Source of the DNA: Gammaproteobacteria bacterium
GTDB taxonomy: Bacteria; Pseudomonadota; Gammaproteobacteria; GCF-002020875
Direction of reading: 5' to 3'
Length of the DNA stretch: 41,918 nt
Assembly: GCA_013349825.1 (NCBI GenBank)
Contig: DUYW01000007.1
Span: 1-41,918 of the forward strand
Part shown: positions 30,933 to 40,300 of the stretch, in pieces
Layout: every line of letters starts with the position of its first letter
Position numbering within the stretch: the first letter of the stretch is position 1
The notes under the pieces: generated by a model
Seen by the model: the letters and a program-made list of their open reading frames with translations, nothing else
Database searches by the model: none
What the model was told of the DNA's origin: nothing
Made by a program: the position numbers and the translations under genes

Positions 30933-33900
30933 ATGAAATTTCCCAAAAAAAGCTTCTTCAACTTTTCACACCAGCAGGCCAAACTCGCCTGTAGTCGTCG
31001 CATCCACCACAAACAGGCCGATGAGTCTCACTTTAATGATGAACTCAATGAGTTAGATGAAAAACATCTGGGGATGGCTGGACAGATTGCCAACGCCTTT
31101 ATCCACTCCCCTCTCTCCCCGCTCTTCTTCTTTCTGATGCTGGCAATTGGCATCTATGGGCTCTTCAATACCCCTCGACAAGAGGACCCGCAAATATCTG
31201 TTCCGATGATCGACATTATCTTTCAACACTCTGGAGCCACCCCTGAAGAGATTTCATCACTTACGATCAACCCTTTTGAGCGGGTACTCAGCGAGATCCC
31301 CAACCTTAAACATGTCTACTCGATGAGTGATTATGAGATGGGGTTGATTACGCTGGAATTTGAGGTGGGTGAACCGATGGGTCCCTCTCTGGTTCAGGTC
31401 CACAGCAAAATTGCCTCTAACCTGGACCTGTTGGCTCCGGGTGCCAAACCACCTACCGTTAAACCCAAAGAGGTGGATGATGTCCCTGTGCTCAATCTCA
31501 CCCTCTGGTCTGAAGAGGTGGATGATGAGGTGTTACGTACACTTGCAGTTGATCTGCTACAACATTTCAAACAACTACCCATGACAGGAACCGGTTTTGT
31601 AGTGGGTGGCCGTCAACGACAGATTCGTGTCGAAGTGGACCCGACCCGCCTGGAAGGGTTTGGGATCAGCATGGGGCAGATTGCCATGACTCTCAAAGGG
31701 TTCAACACCAGTATGACGGTTGGCTCAATCGAGCTTTCAGGTCGCCACCACTTCGTAAAGTCAGGAGGTTTTCTACAGAGCCGTAAAGATGTGGAGAATC
31801 TGGTGGTGGGGCAACATCGTGGAGCACCACTCTTTCTAAAAGATGTAGCACGTGTTGTTGAGGGGCCTCAAGAGACACAATCGATGGTGCTCTACTCCAA
31901 TGGTCCGGCATACCCCGATCCAACCAAGAGATCGGTACGTGATGCTGCAGCAGTGACCATTGCACTGGCGAAACAGGTCAACACCAACGGAGTTGCTGTG
32001 GTGGACCGTATTCTGAAGGAGCTGGAGACTCTAAAGGGCTATAAAATACCTGAAAACATAAACATAACGGTCAGTCGTGACTATGGAAAAACAGCAAACG
32101 ACAAGGTCAATGGACTACTCTTCAAGTTGCTCATTGCCACTGCAGCGGTAACACTTCTGGTCTGGCTCAGCCTGGGTTTGACCCCTTCAATCGTAGTACT
32201 ACTGACCATTCCGGTCATCCTGGTCACTACCGTATTTATTGCAATGATCCTCGGTTATACCATCGACCGTGTCAGTCTCTTCGCACTGATTTTTGCCATC
32301 GGCATTCTGGTGGATGATGCCATCGTGGTGGTTGAAAATATCTATCGTCGCTGGTTACGTGCAGGGAAAATGTCAACGATTGTTGCCGTCGACGCGGTAC
32401 GTGAAGTGGGTAATCCAACAATTTTGGCAACGTATACGGTGGTTGCCGCACTGGTACCCATGGGCTTTGTACGTGGAATGATGGGGCCCTATATGGAACC
32501 CATCCCGGTATTGGGTTCAGTGGCAATGCTGCTCTCTCTCTTTTCTGCCCTGATTTTTGTCCCCTGGCTCTCGGTGCGTATGCGCCCACCGATGGAGCGA
32601 CTGAAAAAGATGGAGGAACGGGAGAAGAGGATGGATGCAGGCCTGGATAGCTTCTTCCACCGTGTTCTCTGTATACTGATGACCAATCGATTGATGAGTT
32701 GGGGGTTTCTCCTGTTCCTGATTGTCAGCTTTGCGCTCTCAATGTGGATGTTTTACAACAAGAGTGTCACTGTAAAGATGCTCCCCTTTGACAATAAACC
32801 AACCCTCAGTGTGATGGTCGACATGCCCGATGGAACAGCCCTTCCAGAGACCGCAAACCTGACTCGATCACTGGCAGCAGAGCTGCAGTCAATTCCGGAA
32901 ATTCTATCGTTACAGAGCTATATCGGAAACTCACAACCGTTCGATTTCAATGGCCTGGTTCGGCACTACTATATGCGCCAATTCCCCTGGCAGGCAGATA
33001 TCGCCATTCAGTTGCTCGATAAGCGAGACCGCGAGCGTAGTAGCCATGAGATCGCCACCGCGATTCGTAAACAACTTGCACCATTTGCATCCACTAGCGG
33101 CACCACCTTAACTGTTGTGGAGATGCCGCCCGGTCCACCGGTTTTGCAGACAGTCGTGGCAGAGATCCATGGCCCTGATGCAGAAACCCGTCGTGCAGTT
33201 GCCTCCAAGATGACTCAAATTTTCAAAAGTTCTCCACTGGTCACCGATGTCGATAACTATATGCGTTCTCCTGCGACAACCTGGAATTTCCAGGTGGACA
33301 TCCACAAGGCCGCCCGACAGGGAATTTCTGTCGATACCATCAATCAACACCTGGCGATGGCAATGGGCGAGTTTAAGGTAATCGATCTGAAACAGCCGGG
33401 GGTACAGGAGCCAACCTGGATCACCCTGTTGATCCCACTCAACAAACGCTCCCTGCTCCGCCAACTCAGCAACCTACCTGTTGCAACCCCGGATGGGCGC
33501 ACCATCCCTCTTTCAGAATTGGGCCATTTTGAAGAGGTGCCACGAGAGCAGATGATCTTCCACAAAGACCTTCGGGCGGTTGAGTTTGTCGTAGGCGATA
33601 CCACAGGCCAATATGCTGCCCCGATCTATGCCATGCTGGATATTGAGAAACGACTGAAGGATTATACCACTCCAGACGGGCTTTCATTGCAGGCCACCTA
33701 CATGGGTGCGCCTGAGAGTGATCGCATCAGCGGCTTTGAGTGGAGTGGTGAGTGGACCGTCACCTTTGAAACCTTTAGAGACTTGGGGACTGCCTTTATT
33801 GTGGCTTTGATCGCCATCTATATGCTGGTGGTCTGGCAGTTTGGTAACTTTCTGATTCCTGCTGTGATTATGGCTCCAATTCCACTGACACTACTGGGAA

Positions 33901-34268
33901 TCATTCCCGGACACTGGCTACTTACTGCGGACTTTACGGCAACCTCAATGATTGGCTGGATTGCACTGGCCGGTATCATTGTACGCAACTCCATTCTTCT
34001 GGTTGATTTCACCATCCATCAGGTCCACCAGGGAGAAGAGCTGGTTGAGGCGGTTATTATGGCCGTTAAGGCGCGTACACGCCCTATCTTGATCACGGCT
34101 CTGGCTCTGGTTTTGGGTGCTTCAGTGATCATCACCGATCCCATCTTTCAGGGTATGGCCATCTCTCTACTCTTTGGAGTTTTTGTCTCAACCATTCTGA
34201 CTCTGTTTGTAATTCCACTCGGCTGTGTCAGCCTGGGACGTCAAATTTTTCTCGACAGTAAAGAATAA
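30933..34268 (+). CDS. RND efflux permease, without adjacent adaptor or outer-membrane genes
   Basis: The protein has 1,111 residues, AcrB/MexB superfamily. A ~45-residue hydrophilic N-terminal extension precedes the first helix ('SPLFFFLMLAIGIYGLF'). The porter domain then begins 'NTPRQEDPQISVP'. The TM4 motif 'FAIGILVDDAIVVVENIYRR' contains the paired Asp of the proton relay. The second half repeats the fold, ending with helices around 'IGWIALAGIIVRNSILLVDFTI' and 'GMAISLLFGVFVSTILTLFVIPLG'. It is therefore a complete proton-driven exporter. An AAGG motif lies in the 13 bases before the ATG. No membrane-fusion protein or TolC-like factor accompanies it, so partners would be encoded elsewhere. 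The substrate cannot be inferred; two Asp in TM4 favour the hydrophobic/amphiphilic or related exporter groups over a metal pump. Confidence 0.92.
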   Translation: MKFPKKSFFNFSHQQAKLACSRRIHHKQADESHFNDELNELDEKHLGMAGQIANAFIHSPLSPLFFFLMLAIGIYGLFNTPRQEDPQISVPMIDIIFQHSGATPEEISSLTINPFERVLSEIPNLKHVYSMSDYEMGLITLEFEVGEPMGPSLVQVHSKIASNLDLLAPGAKPPTVKPKEVDDVPVLNLTLWSEEVDDEVLRTLAVDLLQHFKQLPMTGTGFVVGGRQRQIRVEVDPTRLEGFGISMGQIAMTLKGFNTSMTVGSIELSGRHHFVKSGGFLQSRKDVENLVVGQHRGAPLFLKDVARVVEGPQETQSMVLYSNGPAYPDPTKRSVRDAAAVTIALAKQVNTNGVAVVDRILKELETLKGYKIPENINITVSRDYGKTANDKVNGLLFKLLIATAAVTLLVWLSLGLTPSIVVLLTIPVILVTTVFIAMILGYTIDRVSLFALIFAIGILVDDAIVVVENIYRRWLRAGKMSTIVAVDAVREVGNPTILATYTVVAALVPMGFVRGMMGPYMEPIPVLGSVAMLLSLFSALIFVPWLSVRMRPPMERLKKMEEREKRMDAGLDSFFHRVLCILMTNRLMSWGFLLFLIVSFALSMWMFYNKSVTVKMLPFDNKPTLSVMVDMPDGTALPETANLTRSLAAELQSIPEILSLQSYIGNSQPFDFNGLVRHYYMRQFPWQADIAIQLLDKRDRERSSHEIATAIRKQLAPFASTSGTTLTVVEMPPGPPVLQTVVAEIHGPDAETRRAVASKMTQIFKSSPLVTDVDNYMRSPATTWNFQVDIHKAARQGISVDTINQHLAMAMGEFKVIDLKQPGVQEPTWITLLIPLNKRSLLRQLSNLPVATPDGRTIPLSELGHFEEVPREQMIFHKDLRAVEFVVGDTTGQYAAPIYAMLDIEKRLKDYTTPDGLSLQATYMGAPESDRISGFEWSGEWTVTFETFRDLGTAFIVALIAIYMLVVWQFGNFLIPAVIMAPIPLTLLGIIPGHWLLTADFTATSMIGWIALAGIIVRNSILLVDFTIHQVHQGEELVEAVIMAVKARTRPILITALALVLGASVIITDPIFQGMAISLLFGVFVSTILTLFVIPLGCVSLGRQIFLDSKE

Positions 34269-34302
34269 ATACCTCTGGCTGTAGATTTCCATGAGCGCTC
34301 TC

Positions 34303-34328
34303 TAGAGCTACTCTATACAGTAGCTCTA
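34303..34328. terminator. Bidirectional hairpin between RND permease and giant adhesin
   Basis: A perfect ten-base stem (TAGAGCTACT / AGTAGCTCTA) with a six-base loop sits between two convergent genes, 35 bases after one stop and 52 after the other. It lacks a long U-run but its position makes a shared terminator likely. Confidence 0.55.
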
Positions 34329-34379
34329 TCGACTCTCGCTCTCTTTCACCAGCCCTCTGTACCGTTATGATGTGTACCC

Positions 34380-37300
34380 TTATTTGATCACGTCAACATC
34401 TATAGGGTTGATAGAGCCAAGATCACTCAATGAATCACTCAATGGAGAGTAGTCTGAATAGTCTGTGACAGGTGCATCCTCTTCACCCTCTTCAGCAACC
34501 ACCACTTCAGTCTCAGTGGCATCATCTGCTTCGACGACTTCATTCAGGTATTGAGTAATCTCATCATCAGCAACCTCATCAGGTAACAGGTCTCCAATAT
34601 CCAGTGACTGATCGGTTTCATCCAATAGTCCACCCTCAAAGCTCTCACTCTCAGAAGCGAATAGTGCCTCATCGTCTGCAAACTCACCATAGAGAATATC
34701 TTCTTCAGACTCATCCTCAAACAGATCTGCAAAAGATTCCTCTTCGAGACTCGCGGAGGACTCTTCACCCTCAAACAGAGGTTCATCTCCGAAGTCACCC
34801 AGAAGAATTTCACTGCTATCACCATCAGCAAAGAGTGTCTCATTCTGATCAATAACCAACTCTGCTTCATCGGAGTAGCCATCCCCTGCAAGAATCTCTT
34901 CATCAGATAGAGCACCCAAAATATCAGACTCTTCTGAGACTCGCTGTTCAAAAGCGGACTCATCCAATCCCGCATACTCCTCAAGCATATCCTGAACATG
35001 TACCATTGCGGCCTCTTCAGAGATCACCTCTTCACCAACCTGCCCAATTAACTGTTCAGTAATTTCCTCTGTGGCATCTGCAAGGTGAATATCATTACTG
35101 GTATCACCATCAGTAAAGGCTGCACGCATCTCTTCAGTAATGCGAATACCATCGTAGGCATCACCATTCTCATCCAGAGACTGTAAGAATACCGCCATAT
35201 TCTCTACATACTCATCATTCATATTGGTACGTAGCACACCGGCCAGGTCTTGCAGGAAGACCAAGTCATCACCCATCTGAGCTGTATCTACCGTGCCGAC
35301 AACCACATCACCAATCGAGAAGGTGACAACATCACCACTGCGATAGAGGAAAGAGCCATTTTCATCGGTAAGGCCGCTAACACCAGAAGAGGTTGTATAC
35401 TCTAGCCCTTCAATAATGCCATCCACAATCGTTGCACTCTGTACAGAGTCTTCAGTGTCACCATTGGAAGCCTCCGTTGCTGTCACCGTTGAGGAGATTG
35501 AGCTCTTTTCACTACTGGAAAGCGAATGGTTAGAGACCAGTGTAAATGTTGCCGCCTCACCCGAATTGACAGAGACCGTATAACTACCATCACCATTTGC
35601 AGTGAGGGCATCACCATTACCATCCTTCAACGAGACCGTTCCAGAAGGGAGACCACTAATAACCATATCAGACAATGATTCACTACCATCTGTATCACTC
35701 AAGGTAGCGGTTACTGTTACAGGATATTCATAGGTTGTAACCAAATCATCTTCAAATTGAATCACCTCAACATTCTTGACACTGGTGGTATGACCGTCTT
35801 TGGTATAGGTCGTCCAGTCACCATCAGAGCCAACCGAGTAGTCCGAACTGGAACCTTCCATAATCAAGGTATCCGTTCCTCCCTCACCATTGATTTCATC
35901 CCAACCCGAACCAACTTGTAGGCGGTCATCACCCCCACCTGCTTTGATCTCTGCCCAACCTGCATCACCATCACCGACAAGCAGATGATCTGAACCCTCC
36001 TTGAGGTCAATATAATCCCAATCATTACCCAATGAGATTACATCAACATCATCCCCACCTTTGACTTCAGCCCAGCCAGTGTCACCATCTCCTGCAGTCA
36101 ACTGGTTAGCACCACTCCCCATATTGATGTAATCCCAATCATCCCCAGCAGTGACAACATCATCACCATCACCAGCCTTAATCTCAGCCCAGCCACTATC
36201 ACCATCTCCAACTGTTAATTGATCATCTCCATCTTTGAGGTCAATCTTGCTCCAATCATCGCCAACAGAGAGAACATCGTCACCCTCACCCGCATTGATT
36301 TCACTCCAGTTTGAATCTGCATCTCCTGCCGACAATTGATCATCACCATTTTTCAGTTTGATCTCATCCCAATCATTACCCGCAATAACAACATCATCAT
36401 TATTACTGGTCTGAACCCGGTCCCAACCACTTTGGCCATCCCCATAATCCGTTGCACCACTTAAATCAGGACCACTTGCTGTAGTTGGGGTATTAGGAGA
36501 GTTACCTGATGGTGTATTAACGGTCTCTCCACCAATTGTCATCGAGACCACCGGGGCATCAGCAACAGCAGTAATCGTAATTGAAGCAGTCGCTGGTGTG
36601 GCATCCGTTGCCCCACTATCATCTGTCGCAGCATATTGGAAACTTGTTGCTCCACTCCAGTTACTGTCCGGGTCAAAATAGAGAGTCGCTGCAGAACCAG
36701 CAGCTGCAATGACTGCACCCGAGGTCACTGCCTGAGTCAATGCGCTGTCACTGTAAAGCGTTCCATTCGATGGCAAGCTACTGACTGTAAAGCTTGCTAC
36801 AGAACCATCTGAATCACTTCCTGAGAGCGTAATGGCAACATAGGTGGCATCCTCATTTCCGGTTGAAGAAACATCATCTGTCGTTGCAACAATATTCGTA
36901 ATATCTACAGTGACTGTTTCTGACGCAACTGCTGTATCACTGTTTGAACTTTCTGTGGCCGTTGCAGTCACAGTCAGATCAAAATCAGCTGAAACCGTGT
37001 CAGGAACTGTCATTGTCAGTCCACTCAGGTCACTACTTGTAACTGTATAGCTACCGTTGCCGTTGTCTGTACCAGCACTTAATGCAACCCCCGTTGGCAG
37101 ACCGGAAACAACAATAGTGAGACTCTCACTACCATCAATATCCACCAGTGCTGTGGTAATGGTTAATGGATAGACGGTATCGGTACCAGACCCCTCCACA
37201 CTGCCCACAGCATCAAGATATGGCGTACTCCCTGTCGTGAAATCAGAACCTGAAATAGAGATAACATTGAGGTCGTTACTTCCAATCTGGTCAGAGATCA

Positions 37301-40300
37301 CACCATTATTGAGCGCATTCATATCCCAGTGAGCGACTGGTGTGGTACCCCCGGTTACAGTCCCTGTATCATAAATCTTGATATCACCAATTTTTCCATC
37401 GAAGTACTCTTCAGAATCAAAACCGCCACCAACAGAGTCCTGTTCATGCCCAAAGAGCAATGTTCCACCGCTAGAAATGGTAGGAGTCGAAGAGTTATCA
37501 AATGTATCAGTAGAGACCGTAACACCATCAATAATATATTCGATCGCACCATTCTGACCAATACTGACCTGCAAATTATGCATTTCACCGTCAAACAGTA
37601 AGCTACGGTCAAGCTGAGCACTACTTTCGCTATCTCCATGACTTGTCAGTTTGATCTGAAATTCATCATTACTATCAGGGTCCAGTTCAATACGGAACTC
37701 ATTATCATCTGAACTGGTCGCATATGAGACCAGTGGCACATAATCGGTAAAGTCGTTGGCATCCATTGAGAAATCAATCGAGAGGGTAAGTTCACTCTCC
37801 CCCCCGAGTATTGCGCCACCATTACTCACCTGTAGTGCATCATTATTACCCGATTCATTGAGTACAATGGCATAGTCAGCGGTGGATGATGAAGATCCAC
37901 TACCAACAACCACATCTAGTGTAGGTACATCAGCTACTGCAGAAACGGTGATCGTTGCAGTTGCAGGTGATGCATCGGTAGCACCACTATCATCCGTTGC
38001 AGCATATTGGAAGCTGGTACCTCCACTCCAATTGCTATCTGGGTCAAAGTAGAGGGTTGCTGCACCACTTGAAGCCCCAATAATAGCTCCTGAACTGACC
38101 ACCTGAGTTAATGCACTATCACTATATAATGTACCGTTAGAAGGCAAGCTACTCACCGTAAAGCTTGCGATAGAACCATCCACATCACTGCCTGAAAGTG
38201 TTACTGCGATGGATGTTGCATCTTCATTTCCGCTTGTAGCAACATCTGATGTCGTAGCAATATCATTGACTGCAGCAACAGAGACCGTAGAAGTGCCCGT
38301 ACTCGAGTTCAGATCTCCATCGGTTACAAGCCAGGAAATAGTGCGATTATCTGTATCAGGGTTTTCACTACTATTACTGTATTTCACACTCTCGAGCGCT
38401 GATTCATACTGCGCTTTGGTTGCAGTACCACTCAAGGTGAGTGTACCCGTACTACTATTCCAGCTTCCGCTAATCCCATTCTGATCACTAAAGATGAGCA
38501 AATCTTCTGATGACTGATAGTTACCACTGATCTGGATCGTAGCACCATCAATATGAGTATCGTCCACATCGGTCAATGTAATAGAGCTATCGATTACTGT
38601 CGCACCATCATTCTCGGTATAGGCCAATGTACCACCTAGTCCACTCAACTCTGCTGCATCATTCACAGCAGAGACAGTAATAGTTGATGTGCCGGTTGCA
38701 GAATTATTATCTCCATCATTTACCGTCCAACTCACTGTGCGGTTTGATAGATCTGGATCATCACTGCTATTGCTATATTTCACGCTCTCTAGCGCTACCT
38801 CATACTGCGCCTTGGTTGCGGTACCACTCAGAGTCAGTGTACCCGTACCACTATTCCAGCTTCCACTAATCCCATTCTGACTGGAAAAGCTCAGCAGATC
38901 TTCTGCTGCTTGATAGTTACCGCTGATCTGTATGGCGGCACCCTCAATATGGGTATCATCCACATCGGCCAGCGTGATTGAATGATCAATTGCTGTAGCT
39001 AGATCACCTTCTGTATAAGTGAGTGTTCCATCCAGATCACTCAAAGTCGCCACATCATTAACCGCAGAAACTGTAATGGTTGCAGTAGCCGGAGTTGTAT
39101 CTGTGCCACCTAGATTATCCGTTGCCGCATATTGGAATGTAGTCTGACCACTCCAATCCTGATCCGGCACAAAGTAAAGAGTTGCCGACTCATTACTTGC
39201 TGTAATCGTAGCCCCACTCGATACACTCTGGCTCAGCCCACTATCACTATAGAGTGTGCCATTGGCTGGTAGGCTACTGATATTAAAACTTGCTACCGTT
39301 CCATCACTATCACTGCCACTGAGGGTCACCGAAATAGAACTTGCATCTTCAAGACCAGAGGCAGAGATATCACTGGTTGTCGCTATGTCATTAGAATCAG
39401 AAACCGAAATCGTAGAGGTACCTGCTGATGAAGTGGTATGCCCATCCGTTACTGTCCAATTAACAGTTCGGTCAGCCGTATCTGGACTCTCGCTGCTATT
39501 ACTGTATTTGACACTCTCCAGTGCAGACTCATACTGCGCCTTGGTTGCGGTACCACTCAGGGTCAATGCACCCGTACTACTATTCCAACTTCCACTAATC
39601 CCATTCTGATCAGTAAAACTGAGTAGATCTTCTGATGACTGATAATTACCGCTAATCTGGACCGTAGCACCCTCGATATTTGTGTCGTCCACATCTGTCA
39701 ATGTGATTGTATTATCAATTACGATGGCACCATCACCTTCGGTATAGCTTAATGTACCACTCAGATCTGACAGAACAGGGCCATCATTGGTACCTATTAC
39801 ACGTACCGTTATGGTTGCACTATCCGTAGCTGACCCATCTGTGATGGTGTAATTTAAAGTCACATCACTGGTCTCGCCAGCACGCAGTGCATCAAGCTCG
39901 CTATTCGGTGTAAAGACCACATTGCCTGACCCATTCAGTTCAACAGTGCCGATCACTACACCATTCTCATCCGTTGCAGTAGAATCAACACTCTGAATAG
40001 TGATTGAGCTGCTATCCACATCACTATCATTGGACAACAGGGTACTACCTTGAATAGTCAGTACTGAATCTTCATCCGTAGAGAAGCCACTACTGGATTG
40101 AACAAACGGATTACCGGATGAATCAAATCGGACACCGGTAATACCATCACCTGATTCATAGGTAACCACATAGCCTCCATCTCCCATAACGACCACTGCA
40201 GGCTCACTCTGCTCTCCAGCAGTCACTGTATTGACAACAGAGGCCACACTAGAAGGAGCACCCACAGCATCATAGGTACGGGTATAGATCTCACCATCAT

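Noticed and set aside
36550-39785. CRISPR-like array
   Set aside because: The repeats are in frame, hundreds of bases long and encode cadherin-like modules; there are no short direct repeats with unique spacers.
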